A DNA stretch of 42,374 nucleotides from JAYEJW01 sp034716535 (GTDB lineage: Bacteria > Pseudomonadota > Gammaproteobacteria > Chromatiales > Chromatiaceae), in NCBI GenBank assembly GCA_034716535.1, contig JAYEJW010000080.1, positions 1 to 42,374 of the forward strand, written 5' to 3'. Within the stretch, counting starts at the first letter, position 1, and each line of letters begins with the position of its first letter. Made by a program: the position numbers and the translations under genes. Below, one piece after another: positions 25,103 through 33,725 of this stretch. The notes beneath the pieces were generated by a model, which was given only the letters and a program-made list of their open reading frames with translations, did no database searches and was not told where the DNA came from.

Positions 25103-26440
25103 ATGTCGGACATCACCCCCCAACGTATCGTCGCCGAGCTCGACAAGCACATCATCGGCCAAGACGAGGCCAAGCGGGCCGTTGCCGTAGCCCTGCGAAA
25201 CCGCTGGCGCCGGGCGCAAATCGACGAGCCCCTGCGCTCGGAGATCACGCCCAAGAACATCCTCATGATCGGCCCTACCGGTGTCGGCAAGACCGAGATC
25301 GCACGGCGCCTGTCCAGACTCGCCAATGCCCCCTTCCTGAAGGTGGAAGCGACAAAGTTTACTGAGGTGGGCTACGTGGGCCGTGACGTGGAGTCCATCG
25401 TCCGCGACTTGGTGGACGTCTCCGTGAAAATGGCCCGGGAGCAGGAGATGGACAAGCTCGGCGGCCAGGCCGAAACCGCTGCCGAAGAGCGCATTCTGGA
25501 CGCCCTCCTGCCGCCGCCAAGTAGCTTCGAGGAAGACAGCCGGGCGGGGGGTGCGTCCTCCGCAACGCGCGAGAAATTCCGCGAGAAATTGCGCACGGGC
25601 GAGCTGGACGACCGGGAGATCGAGATCCAGGTCAGCGCCGCGCCCGTCGGGGTGGAGATCATGGCGCCTCCCGGCATGGAAGAGATGACGAGCCAGCTGC
25701 AGGGCCTGTTCCAGAATCTGGGGCAAGGCCGCACCAAGCGTCGCAAGCTGCGGATTCGGGACGCTCTGAAGGTGCTCAAGGACGAGGAGGCCGCTAAGCG
25801 GATCAACGAGGAGGACCTCAAGCTGCGCGCCGTGGCGAGCGCGGAGCAAAACGGGATCGTCTTTCTCGACGAGCTCGACAAGGTCACCAAACGTTCCGAG
25901 CACGGGGGCGGCGGGCCGGATGTCTCCCGCGAGGGAGTCCAGCGGGACCTGCTGCCGCTGGTGGAAGGCAGCACCGTGTCCACCAAGTACGGAATGGTAC
26001 GCACCGACCACATTCTGTTCATCGCCTCCGGGGCCTTCCACCTCGCCAAGCCCTCGGACCTGATCCCGGAGCTCCAGGGCCGCTTGCCCATCCGGGTGGA
26101 GCTTCGGGCCTTGAGCACGGAGGACTTCGTCCGCATCTTGACCGAACCCGACGCATCCCTGACCGATCAGTACAAGGCCCTGCTGGGCACGGAGAGCGTG
26201 GGCCTGGCTTTCACGGAGGACGGCATCCGGCGCCTCGCCGAAATCGCCTGGCAGGTCAACGAGCGCACCGAGAACATCGGGGCGCGGCGTTTGCACACCG
26301 TGCTCGAGCGGCTCTTGGAGGAGGTCTCCTTTCAGGCCTCGGAGCATGCGGGAGAGACGATCACCGTGGATGCGGACTACGTGGACAGCAACCTGGCCGA
26401 TCTGGCGGCCGACGAGGACCTGTCGCGCTACATCCTCTGA
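25103..26440 (+). CDS. hslU: ATP-dependent unfoldase HslU (ClpY)
   Basis: This 445-residue AAA+ ATPase unfolds substrates for HslV. The motifs are the N-terminal IVAELDKHIIGQDEAKRAVA, Walker A GPTGVGKT (residues 57-64), the pore motif GYVGRDVESIVRDL, the intermediate I-domain (about 110-245), Walker B IVFLDELDKV (about 252-261), and the C-terminal sensor 2 stretch ENIGARRLHTVLERLLEE. The C-terminus LSRYIL is the tail that docks into HslV. The start at ATG 25103 gives the canonical MSDITPQ. Length is normal. Confidence 0.96.
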   Translation: MSDITPQRIVAELDKHIIGQDEAKRAVAVALRNRWRRAQIDEPLRSEITPKNILMIGPTGVGKTEIARRLSRLANAPFLKVEATKFTEVGYVGRDVESIVRDLVDVSVKMAREQEMDKLGGQAETAAEERILDALLPPPSSFEEDSRAGGASSATREKFREKLRTGELDDREIEIQVSAAPVGVEIMAPPGMEEMTSQLQGLFQNLGQGRTKRRKLRIRDALKVLKDEEAAKRINEEDLKLRAVASAEQNGIVFLDELDKVTKRSEHGGGGPDVSREGVQRDLLPLVEGSTVSTKYGMVRTDHILFIASGAFHLAKPSDLIPELQGRLPIRVELRALSTEDFVRILTEPDASLTDQYKALLGTESVGLAFTEDGIRRLAEIAWQVNERTENIGARRLHTVLERLLEEVSFQASEHAGETITVDADYVDSNLADLAADEDLSRYIL

Positions 26441-26445
26441 GCCCA

Positions 26446-26512
26446 TTTCGTCGGTTGGGCACCGCGCCCAGCGAAAAAGATGTAACTGTTGGGCGCTGCC
26501 CGACCTACCCGG
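26446..26512. repeat. Possible dispersed palindrome between hslU and DUF971 gene
   Basis: The 80-base gap contains GTCGGTTGGGCACCGCGCCC and, about 25 bases later, GTTGGGCGCTGCCCGACC with CTACC. These GGGCGC/GCGCCC and CGGG/CCCG segments can pair in several ways and resemble the palindromes at 6075 and 17547 in their final CCGACCTAC. The arms are degenerate. Confidence 0.4.
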
Positions 26513-26520
26513 AGAGACCT

Positions 26521-26880
26521 ATGCCCGTACCTACCGAGCTCAACCTGCACCGCCAATCACGGGTGCTGGAGATCACCTTCGACAACGGCACCCATTTCAA
26601 CCTGCCTTGTGAATACCTGCGCGTGTACTCGCCCTCTGCGGAGGTTCAGGGTCACGGCCCCGGTGAGCGGGTGCTGCAGGTGGGCAAGGAGGACGTGAAC
26701 ATCGACAAGATCGATCCGGTGGGCAACTACGCCATCTGCCCCCATTTCGACGACGAGCACAACACGGGAATCTACTCCTGGGAGTACCTTTACAACCTGG
26801 GCGTGAACCAGGAGGCGCTTTGGAAGGAGTACCTGGAGGAGTTGGAGAAGGCAGGTCAGAAACGCAAGAAGCCCTCTTGA
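26521..26880 (+). CDS. DUF971 family protein
   Basis: This 119-residue protein starts at ATG 26521, with GGAGAG 5 bases upstream. The family pattern is clear: LHRQSRVLEITFDNG, then LPCEYLRVYSPSAEVQGHGP, a middle strand and PVGNYAICPHFDDEHNTGIYSWEYLY. The domain is the N-terminal module of gamma-butyrobetaine hydroxylase-like proteins and is linked to iron-sulfur proteins in the Pfam literature. The function of the stand-alone form is unproven. The C-terminal 20 residues are a charged Lys/Glu tail. Its place between hslU and ubiE is conserved in gammaproteobacteria. Confidence 0.9.
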   Translation: MPVPTELNLHRQSRVLEITFDNGTHFNLPCEYLRVYSPSAEVQGHGPGERVLQVGKEDVNIDKIDPVGNYAICPHFDDEHNTGIYSWEYLYNLGVNQEALWKEYLEELEKAGQKRKKPS

Positions 26881-26935
26881 GGAGCGCTGACCGCTAAAAG
26901 CTAACTACGAAAAGCTAAAAGCTTATCCCAGCAAA

Positions 26936-26987
26936 CGCACTTCCCACCACGCACCTCGCACTTCCCACCACGTACCTCGCACTTTCC
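26936..26987. repeat. 21-base tandem repeat, 2.5 copies
   Basis: CGCACTTCCCACCACGCACCT (26936-26956, written here as unit one) is followed by a copy with one change (26957-26977) and a half copy CGCACTTTCC (26978-26987). Just before it lies a GCTAAAAGCT-type short repeat (26893-26922). Together these fill the 226-base gap before ubiE, which has no gene. Confidence 0.8.
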
Positions 26988-27106
26988 TCCGCGTCGTTCC
27001 TGGGACGCACCCCGAACTGTTCGGCGCGCCGTTCATACAGCGGCGTCCACGTCGCCCGCCGGGGCTTTCGTGTAGAATTCGGAAATTGCAACGGCAGGTT
27101 CAAGCC

Positions 27107-27856
27107 ATGTCCGACGACAAGACCACACACTTCGGTTACAAGCAGGTCCCGGTCGAGGAGAAGTCAGGCCATGTACGGGCAGTCTTCGACTCCGTTGCCT
27201 CCCGCTACGACCTGATGAACGACCTCATGTCGCTAGGCATCCACCGGTTGTGGAAGCGCCAGACCGTCGAGCTTGCGGGGGTCCGCCGAGGCCAGCGGGT
27301 GTTGGATCTTGCGGGGGGAACCGGCGATCTCGCCGAGCGCTTCGCGGGTATCGTGGGCCCCGACGGGGAGGTGGTTCTCACGGACATCAACGCCGCCATG
27401 CTCACACGCGGCCGCGACCGGCTGGTCGACGAGGGCATTGCGGGCAACCTGCACTACGCGCAGGTCAATGCCGAGACCCTGCCCTTTCCGACCAATCGCT
27501 TCGACTGCACCACGATCGGCTTCGGCCTGCGCAACGTCACCCACAAGCAACGGGCGCTGGAAGAGATGTTCCGGGTGTTGCGTCCCGGTGGCCGCACCCT
27601 GATCCTGGAATTCTCCCACCCCACCAACCGGCCGCTGCAGAAGGCCTACGACATCTATTCCTTCTCGGTCCTGCCGGCCCTCGGCGGGTTCATCGCCCGG
27701 GACGCGGACAGCTACCGCTATCTCGCCGAGTCGATCCGCATGCACCCGGATCAGGAAACGCTCCGCGCCATGATGGAGCAGGCCGGATTCGAGCGCTGCG
27801 AATACTTCAACCTGAGCGGTGGCATTGTCGCCATCCACCGGGGATACAAGCTTTGA
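27107..27856 (+). CDS. ubiE: Bifunctional demethylmenaquinone/2-octaprenyl-benzoquinol C-methyltransferase UbiE
   Basis: This 249-residue SAM methyltransferase acts in ubiquinone (and, where present, menaquinone) synthesis. ATG 27107 gives MSDDKTTHFGYKQVP, the family N-terminus. Signature sequences include VFDSVASRYDLMNDLMSLGIHRLWK, motif I VLDLAGGTGDLAERF, FGLRNVTHKQRALEEMFRVLRPGG and the C-terminal GGIVAIHRGYKL. Length matches E. coli UbiE (251). Its stop overlaps the TTG start of ubiJ, and ubiE-ubiJ-ubiB form one operon. Confidence 0.97.
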   Translation: MSDDKTTHFGYKQVPVEEKSGHVRAVFDSVASRYDLMNDLMSLGIHRLWKRQTVELAGVRRGQRVLDLAGGTGDLAERFAGIVGPDGEVVLTDINAAMLTRGRDRLVDEGIAGNLHYAQVNAETLPFPTNRFDCTTIGFGLRNVTHKQRALEEMFRVLRPGGRTLILEFSHPTNRPLQKAYDIYSFSVLPALGGFIARDADSYRYLAESIRMHPDQETLRAMMEQAGFERCEYFNLSGGIVAIHRGYKL

Positions 27857-28494
27857 GCGAAGGTACACGGATTCCGAACGGCGCCCTGGCCGCGTTTGAG
27901 CGGGCGCTCAACCGCTACATCGCTCTGGACCCGGAGGGCGCGCAGCGGATCGGCGCACTCCACGGCCGGGTGATCTGTATCGAGATCAAAGGGTTCGGAC
28001 CACGCCTGTATCTCATCCCCGGGCCGATGAACATCCAGATCTTCGGAGACTACGCGGGCGAGCCGGACTGCATCCTGCGAGGCTCTCCCGTCGCCCTTGC
28101 CCGCATGGGGGTCTCCCGGCGCAAGGAGGATCAGCTCTTTTCAGGCGAGGTTGAGATCGAGGGCGATACGCACCTGGCCCAGGAGTTTGGCGACCTGATC
28201 GCTGGACTGGAAGTCGACTGGGAGGAGCAGCTTTCGAAGCTGATCGGGGACCCGGCGGCCCACCTGGTCGGATCCCGCGCTCGTGCCGCCGGGCGCTGGG
28301 GCCGCCGCTCCGCCAATACCCTGGCGCAGGACGTCAAAGAGTATCTGCAGGAGGAGGGGCGCTTGCTGCCCACCCGTTACGAGATCCAAGGCTTCCTCGA
28401 CGACATCGATCAACTGCGCGACGACGTGGAGCGTCTCGACGCCCGGATCGAGCGGCTCGTCCGACGGACCGGCGACTCCGGCGCCGACGAATAG
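27853..28494 (+). CDS. ubiJ: Ubiquinone biosynthesis accessory factor UbiJ (SCP2 domain)
   Basis: This 213-residue protein is placed at TTG 27853, overlapping the ubiE stop as TTGA. The SCP2 lipid-binding domain covers residues 1-110 (ALNRYIALDPEGAQRIGAL, GPMNIQIFGDYAGEPDCIL, LFSGEVEIEGDTHLAQEF), and a helical, charged C-terminus forms a coiled coil (FLDDIDQLRDDVERLDARIERL). UbiJ presents polyprenyl intermediates to the soluble Ubi complex. Order between ubiE and ubiB is the classical one. No better start lies nearby. Confidence 0.92.
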   Translation: MSEGTRIPNGALAAFERALNRYIALDPEGAQRIGALHGRVICIEIKGFGPRLYLIPGPMNIQIFGDYAGEPDCILRGSPVALARMGVSRRKEDQLFSGEVEIEGDTHLAQEFGDLIAGLEVDWEEQLSKLIGDPAAHLVGSRARAAGRWGRRSANTLAQDVKEYLQEEGRLLPTRYEIQGFLDDIDQLRDDVERLDARIERLVRRTGDSGADE

Positions 28495-28527
28495 CTTCGA
28501 GATGGGCCCTAAACGGCGAAGTCCAGG

Positions 28528-30192
28528 ATGATCCGCCCCGCCCAGGCCTTCCGGCTGATCCACATCAACCTGGTGCTCTTGCGCCATGGCCTTGACGAGG
28601 TCATCCTCGCCACGCATCTGTTCCGTCCCCTGCGCTTCCTGCTGTACCTGGCGCCCTGGTACTGGTTTCGCGGTGACCTGCCAGCCTACCCCGTCCGCAT
28701 CCGTCGGACTCTGGAGGACCTGGGCCCCATCTTCGTCAAGTTCGGCCAGATCCTGTCCACCCGCCGCGACCTGTTGCCCGACGACCTGGCCATTGAGCTC
28801 GCCAAGCTACAAGACCGGGTTCCACCGTTCCCGGGAGCAGAAGCGCGGGCGCTGATCGAGAGGGCATGGGGCGCGCCCGTGGCGGACGTGCTGGGCGACT
28901 TCAGCGAGACACCGCTGGCCTCGGCCTCCATCGCTCAGGTCCACGCCGCCCGACTCAAAGACGGCCGAGAGGTGGTGGTCAAGGTACTGCGTCCGAATAT
29001 CGAGAAGACCATCAGACGAGACATCGGTCTCCTTTACATCGTCGCAGAGCTTGCTCAGCGCTACTGGAAGGAGGGGCGGCGCCTACGGCCCGTCGAGGTC
29101 GTCCAGGAATACGAGAAAACCATCTTTGACGAGCTCGACCTACAGCGAGAGGCGGCCAACGCCTCCCAGCTGCGCCGAAATTTCCTCGGAAGCGACGCCC
29201 TGTACATCCCGGAGATCGACTGGGACCTGACCCGGCCCAACGTCACGGTCATGGAGCGCATCTACGGCACCCCCGTGAGCGACGTGGACGCGCTCAAGGC
29301 CCAGGGCGTGAGTATGCGCCTGCTGGGGGAGCGCGGCGTTGAGATCTTCTTCACCCAGGTATTCAGGGACAACTTCTTCCACGCCGACATGCACCCGGGC
29401 AACATCTTCGTTGAGCCCAGCGGACGCTACATCGCGGTGGACTTCGGCATCGTAGGTACCCTGAGCAAGGAAGATCAACGCTACCTGGCCGAGAACCTGC
29501 TCGCCTTCTTCGACAGGGATTACCGACGGGTGGCGGAGTTGCATGTTGAGTCCGGCTGGGTTCCGCCGGGTACGCGGGTGGACGAGTTCGAGTCCGCCAT
29601 CCGCACCGTAAGCGAGCCCATCTTCGAGAAGCCATTGGCGGAAATCTCGTTCGGAAACTTCCTCCTCCGCCTCTTCCAGACCGCGCGGCGCTTCAACATG
29701 GAGGTCCAGCCCCAACTGGTGTTGCTGCAAAAGACCCTGCTCAACATCGAGGGACTGGGCCGCCAGCTCTACCCGGAGTTGGACCTCTGGACCACCGCCA
29801 AGCCCTTCATGGAACGATGGATGAGGGAGCAGTTCGGCGCCAAGGCATTCATAAAGCGGGTCCAGAAAAATCTCGGCCCCGTTACCGAGCAACTGCCCGA
29901 CTGGCCGCTGATGGCCTACCGCATCCTCTCCAAGCTGGACCAACAAAGCCAACCGCTGCCAGGCGTAGCCACCCGGGCGTCTGCTCCCCCAAAGGGGGGA
30001 AACCGAAGCGACGACATACAGCTGCCCGCCGCCGTCGGGGGCGGCTCTCTCGTCCTCAGCGGTGCCGTTATCCTGGTGTTCGGCCCCGGCCCGATCCTAT
30101 CGGTCCCAGCGGCGACGATCCTCGCGGCATGCTGCTTTGTAGCCGGCGGATACCTGTTGGTCGGCCTGGGCTCCGAGAAGAATACGCGCTGA
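28528..30192 (+). CDS. ubiB: Ubiquinone biosynthesis protein kinase-like ATPase UbiB
   Basis: This 554-residue atypical ADCK/ABC1-family protein is needed for ubiquinone synthesis, probably as an ATPase that extracts lipid intermediates. The diagnostic KxGQ motif is at Lys71 (FVKFGQILSTRRDLLP). An alanine-rich nucleotide loop (PLASASIAQVHAARLKDG), the ExD-type LDLQREAAN, ADMHPGNIFVEPSG and VDFGIVG follow. Two C-terminal hydrophobic helices (about 505-548) anchor it to the membrane. An insert-like SQPLPGVATRASAPPKGG linker precedes them. It is the last gene of the ubiEJB operon, 33 bases after ubiJ. Confidence 0.95.
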   Translation: MIRPAQAFRLIHINLVLLRHGLDEVILATHLFRPLRFLLYLAPWYWFRGDLPAYPVRIRRTLEDLGPIFVKFGQILSTRRDLLPDDLAIELAKLQDRVPPFPGAEARALIERAWGAPVADVLGDFSETPLASASIAQVHAARLKDGREVVVKVLRPNIEKTIRRDIGLLYIVAELAQRYWKEGRRLRPVEVVQEYEKTIFDELDLQREAANASQLRRNFLGSDALYIPEIDWDLTRPNVTVMERIYGTPVSDVDALKAQGVSMRLLGERGVEIFFTQVFRDNFFHADMHPGNIFVEPSGRYIAVDFGIVGTLSKEDQRYLAENLLAFFDRDYRRVAELHVESGWVPPGTRVDEFESAIRTVSEPIFEKPLAEISFGNFLLRLFQTARRFNMEVQPQLVLLQKTLLNIEGLGRQLYPELDLWTTAKPFMERWMREQFGAKAFIKRVQKNLGPVTEQLPDWPLMAYRILSKLDQQSQPLPGVATRASAPPKGGNRSDDIQLPAAVGGGSLVLSGAVILVFGPGPILSVPAATILAACCFVAGGYLLVGLGSEKNTR

Positions 30193-30240
30193 ACCTGCCG
30201 CCTAATCGGGCATCCTGTTCTTCCGTGCGTTGGGGCTATA

Positions 30241-30274
30241 GCCTCTGTGCTCTCTGCGTCTCTGCGGCGAAAAG
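30241..30274. repeat. Possible interspersed repeat fragment
   Basis: GCCTCTGTGCTCTCTGCGTC and the following TCTGCGGCGAAAAG resemble a CTCTGTG-CTCTGTG-TCTCTGTGG dispersed element I recall from many bacterial intergenic regions. It lies in the gap between convergent ubiB and the radical SAM gene. Confidence 0.3.
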
Positions 30275-30305
30275 CCCGCGCTGGCGAAGAATCCCGGACT
30301 CGGTC

Positions 30306-32051
30306 TCACCCCGCCTGGATCTGCCGAACCGGCTCCGTGGTGGGCTCCTCGATCAGCTCCGCTGCTGGCGGCTCGAACAGGGGTCGCATGGCATCGTCCA
30401 CATACGGCTCCGCAGCTTGGTGCTGCTCCCGCTTGACCCGCTTGTACAGGCGCCAAACCCGCCATGCGTAAGCGAGCATGCGTGAGTAGGTGCTGGCAAA
30501 CTCCCAGGTCCGGCGGGGGTAGAAGATGAGCGGGTTTTCCAGCGGAAGGGTGGGGCGGCGCTCGGTGCGGATCTTGCGGCGAATGAAGCCGCCCTGCAGC
30601 GGGTGCACGCCCTCGAACTTGAAGCAGCCGTAAAACTCCAGGGCGATCTCCATGATGCGCTTGGGGTTGCGGTCAACCGTGGTGGCCCGGCGCATCAGGG
30701 TCTCCAGGTGATCCATCGAATAGTAGGCGTCCCAGGCTTTGCGGTAGATGTTGTGCCACTCCTCCTTGCTCATTCTGGGGTGGGTGGTGCAGACGTGCTC
30801 CAGGTCGTAAACATTCATGTCCGGGTCCAGCGGTGCGCCCTCGGCGTGCAGGCGCTTGTGGTCGGCTGAGCCGGGCAGGGGGGTAAGACAGAAGAACTCC
30901 AGTATGTCCAGGGGCAGCTCGCGCTTGATGGTCTCGATGTCGCCGAGGATGCGCTTGGGGGTGTCGTCCGGGAAGCCCAGGATGTACCCGCAGTAGGTGG
31001 TTACCTTCTTCTTCTGCCATGCCAGCAACATGTCGCGGTAGTTCTCGATCTTGTTCTGCTTCTTCCTGGCCGCCAACAGGTTTTCCGAATTGACGCTCTC
31101 CAGCCCGATGAAAACCCGCGACACGCCCGCCCTGCGCGCCTTGTCCACGAAGTTCGGCAGGGTGTGGCACATGGTGTCCACCTGGATGGTGAAGTTGAAC
31201 TTTACCTTGAGCTGTGCGCGCACTTGTGCAATGCGGTCGAAGATGGGCTCCCAGTTGCGGTTGCGGGCGAAGTTGTCGTCAGTAATGAAGTAGTGGCGGA
31301 TGCCGTGGGCCAGGTTGGCTCGCAGCAACCGCTCCACATCGTCCGGGGAGCGGTAGCGGGACTTGCGCCCCTGCACGTTGATGATGGTGCAGAAGCTGCA
31401 CAGGAAGGGACAGCCGCGGCCGGCGTCGAAGGTCCCGGGCATGGGGGCGTAGCGGCGCGCCACCTCCGGCGGAAGGTAGGGCATGTTCTGGCCCTCCATG
31501 CCGGGAAGGTCGTTCATGTAGTTGTAGAGCGGCTCCAGACGGCGCTCGTAGGCGGCACGCAGGAACTCCTCGAAGCGGCCCTCGGACTCGCCGGCAAACA
31601 GGCTGATCCCCAGCCCCTCGGCCTCCTTCAGATCGTCGGGCATCTCGGGCAGCATGGCGATGCAGCCGCTGACGTGAAAGCCGCCGATGGCCACCTGGAT
31701 ACCCGCCGCGCGGAAGCGCCGGGCCATGTCCATGGCCCGGGGATACTGGTTGGACTGCACCCCAACCATGCACACGATGCCGTTACCGCCGTCTCCTCGG
31801 ATGCGCTCGATGATGCGTTTGACCGGGACGACGGTGTTGGTCTCGTCGCAGGCGTTGACCAGGATCTCGACGTCGTCGCCCAGGGCCTTGTCCTGCGCCG
31901 CATGCATGGTCAGGCCGTAGAGGCTGGCCAGGGAGTTGGACGGGATCCATGCCTTGATCCACTGGATGACATAGCCGTCGTCGTCGTAGTGGGAGGGTTT
32001 GATCAGCTCGACATGGAAGCGGGTCTTGGGGGGCACTGCGGTCTGGGTCAT
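30306..32051 (-). CDS. Radical SAM protein with N-terminal B12-binding-type domain
   Basis: This is a 581-residue protein. The N-terminal part (residues 1-170) is a Rossmann-like B12-binding-type domain (IVCMVGVQSNQYPRAMDMA, VAIGGFHVSGCIAMLPE). The canonical cobalamin DxHxxG is not evident, so B12 use is uncertain. The radical SAM core follows with Cys214, Cys218 and Cys221 in GRGCPFLCSFCTI for the iron-sulfur cluster, then GLESVNSENLLAARKK and TYCGYILGFPDDTP typical of the family. The C-terminus is basic with an aromatic segment. Substrate is unknown. It is monocistronic and divergent from the cytochrome operon. The sequence before ATG 32051 has no good ribosome-binding site on this strand. 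Confidence 0.85.
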   Translation of the reverse strand: MTQTAVPPKTRFHVELIKPSHYDDDGYVIQWIKAWIPSNSLASLYGLTMHAAQDKALGDDVEILVNACDETNTVVPVKRIIERIRGDGGNGIVCMVGVQSNQYPRAMDMARRFRAAGIQVAIGGFHVSGCIAMLPEMPDDLKEAEGLGISLFAGESEGRFEEFLRAAYERRLEPLYNYMNDLPGMEGQNMPYLPPEVARRYAPMPGTFDAGRGCPFLCSFCTIINVQGRKSRYRSPDDVERLLRANLAHGIRHYFITDDNFARNRNWEPIFDRIAQVRAQLKVKFNFTIQVDTMCHTLPNFVDKARRAGVSRVFIGLESVNSENLLAARKKQNKIENYRDMLLAWQKKKVTTYCGYILGFPDDTPKRILGDIETIKRELPLDILEFFCLTPLPGSADHKRLHAEGAPLDPDMNVYDLEHVCTTHPRMSKEEWHNIYRKAWDAYYSMDHLETLMRRATTVDRNPKRIMEIALEFYGCFKFEGVHPLQGGFIRRKIRTERRPTLPLENPLIFYPRRTWEFASTYSRMLAYAWRVWRLYKRVKREQHQAAEPYVDDAMRPLFEPPAAELIEEPTTEPVRQIQAG

Positions 32052-32403
32052 AGGAGGTCGGGCCGGGGGGATAGGGAGGGGGTAACAGAGTATAGGAGCG
32101 AGTACCTCGTTTCACCTTATTTTGCGGTTTCAGCACGCCGCTGCGGGCGAACCAACGCAGCACGCGGCGGCGCACCTGCCCGCCGATTCGAACGGGCCAA
32201 GAAACGCATCCTTGCTACAGCGAGAAAAAAGCGCGCTAAACTGTTAAATGCGCCTATAAAAAGAGTCCCGCCAACGGCTAGGCTAGACGTCGGCTTCCCC
32301 TGTGGCCGCCAGGCGCAAGAGCGCAGCCACTACCAAGAAGGGCCGGTGCCTGGACCAAACCAGGCCCACGGCTCTCGTAACCGTCTGATTAAAGGAGGGT
32401 GTG
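32052..32403. other. Intergenic region between radical SAM gene and cytochrome operon
   Basis: This divergent gap of about 350 bases holds a small transposase relic (32122-32187) and an AT-rich patch (32225-32262) with a TATAAA box at 32255-32260. That box could be a -10 element for the cytochrome operon, though no convincing -35 stands 16-18 bases upstream. A strong AGGAGG at 32393-32398 serves the first cytochrome gene. No FNR or sigma-54 site was recognised. Confidence 0.5.
32122..32187 (-). mobile_element. IS91-like transposase relic (about 22 codons)
   Basis: The minus-strand frame reads IGGQVRRRVLRWFARSGVLK. The RVRRRVLRWFAR(R/S)G stretch is characteristic of a zinc-binding/Y2-type (IS91-like) transposase family as I recall it. 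Both ends are abruptly lost. A fragment of the adjacent part of the same family occurs at 38571-38750. Confidence 0.55.
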
Positions 32404-33696
32404 ATGGAGATCCGTCGCCGGGTATCCCATGCGGTCGTCGTGCTGTCGTTCCTCGCGCTTGGCCCTGCTGTCTGGGCCGAAGAGCAAATCGATGCCAAGA
32501 AGCTGCTGTCGCAGCCGAAGGCGTTCGTCGGCTCGGACGTGTGCCGCAACTGTCATCTCGAGCACTACGACGCCTGGAAGCGAACCCTGCACAGCCGCAT
32601 GCTCCAGGATGCCGGGGCAAACCAGGACGCAATCATCACTGAGATCGATCCCGAGCTGATCAAGGCGGATCTGATTAAAATCCAGGACAAGCTGAAAGTG
32701 CCGGTTGAAGAGATCTACATCCCCAAGGTCGAAGACATCCACTACACGATCGGCAGCCAGTGGAAGCAGCGTTTCCTGATCGAGAAAGACGGCACCCTGT
32801 TCATATCACCGATTCAGTTCAACGCCGAGACCGGTCGCTGGGTCAACTACCACGAGCACGACTGGGAAAAGCGGCCCTGGCTCAAGAAGTGTGGCGGATG
32901 CCATGCGACCGGCGTCGATCTGGATCAGAACACCTTCAAGGAGCCCGGCGTGGGTTGCGAGGCCTGCCACGGCCCGGCCTCCCATCACGCGGCCCTGCCC
33001 AAGACCGAGCTCTTCGAGAAACGGGCGGCCATCGTCAACCCGGGCAAGCTGACCGCCGGCGTGGCTGTTCAGATCTGCGGGTCCTGCCACAACCGCGGCA
33101 AATCAACGAAGGTCAAGGGTTCCAGCTGGCCCGTCGGTTACCGACCGGGCAAGGCGCTCACCACCTATTACAAGTCCACCTCCTACGAGGGGGGTGACGT
33201 CAAGCACGTCTACGCCAACGAGTTCTCCAAGGGCCATCACCAGCAGTACATCGACTGGAAGCAATCGGCCCACTACCGCGAAGGCGTCACCTGTCTCTCC
33301 TGCCACTATGTGCACCAGCTGGGCAACCCGGTCGTCCGCGCCCAGACCCGCGAGTCCTCCGGGGACAAGACTTGTCTCTCCTGCCACGAGATGGTGAACA
33401 AGGTGGGTGCCCACTCCGTCCACTCCTCGGCCAAGTGTGTTGCCTGCCACATGCCACGCATCGCCAAGAGCGCCGAGTCCGGCGACATCCACAGCCACGT
33501 GTTCGTGGCCCTGCTGCCCAAGGACACGCTGGCGAACCCGGACATCCCCAACTCCTGCCAGACCTGTCACAAGCACAAGGACGAGGACCTCAAGGACCTG
33601 CAGCGCCGTTACGACGAGCTGACCACGCGTACACCGGCGACCCCCGGCACAGCAGCAGCGCCGCTGCCGGTGCCGGTTCCCGCGAGTGAAGGCTAA
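32404..33696 (+). CDS. Octahaem c-type cytochrome (cytochrome c554-like fold)
   Basis: This 430-residue exported protein has a signal peptide cut after VWA near residue 25. Eight CxxCH haem sites are visible, with first cysteines at residues 47, 163, 185, 225, 297, 324, 345 and 385. There is no CxxCK catalytic haem, so it is not a classical octahaem nitrite or tetrathionate reductase of that kind. The first site, SDVCRNCHLEHYDAW, and KKCGGCHATGVD with VGCEACHGPASHH are typical of the c554-related multihaem family. The C-terminal tail is proline/alanine-rich. ATG 32404 has AGGAGG a few bases upstream. It leads a four-gene operon and is either a periplasmic electron wire or the catalytic subunit. 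The substrate is unknown. Confidence 0.9.
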   Translation: MEIRRRVSHAVVVLSFLALGPAVWAEEQIDAKKLLSQPKAFVGSDVCRNCHLEHYDAWKRTLHSRMLQDAGANQDAIITEIDPELIKADLIKIQDKLKVPVEEIYIPKVEDIHYTIGSQWKQRFLIEKDGTLFISPIQFNAETGRWVNYHEHDWEKRPWLKKCGGCHATGVDLDQNTFKEPGVGCEACHGPASHHAALPKTELFEKRAAIVNPGKLTAGVAVQICGSCHNRGKSTKVKGSSWPVGYRPGKALTTYYKSTSYEGGDVKHVYANEFSKGHHQQYIDWKQSAHYREGVTCLSCHYVHQLGNPVVRAQTRESSGDKTCLSCHEMVNKVGAHSVHSSAKCVACHMPRIAKSAESGDIHSHVFVALLPKDTLANPDIPNSCQTCHKHKDEDLKDLQRRYDELTTRTPATPGTAAAPLPVPVPASEG

Positions 33697-33725
33697 GTCG
33701 CCTCCGGCGCAGGAGGGTCCAGGTC

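Noticed and set aside
32040..32060. AGGAGG next to the radical SAM start as its ribosome-binding site
   Set aside because: The AGGAGG is on the plus strand. On the coding (minus) strand the sequence reads CCTCCT, so it cannot serve that start.
31164..32642. Plus-strand frame of about 490 codons opposite the radical SAM gene running into the cytochrome operon
   Set aside because: Most of it is antisense to a clear radical SAM coding sequence, and it overlaps the octahaem cytochrome start in another frame. No motif was seen.
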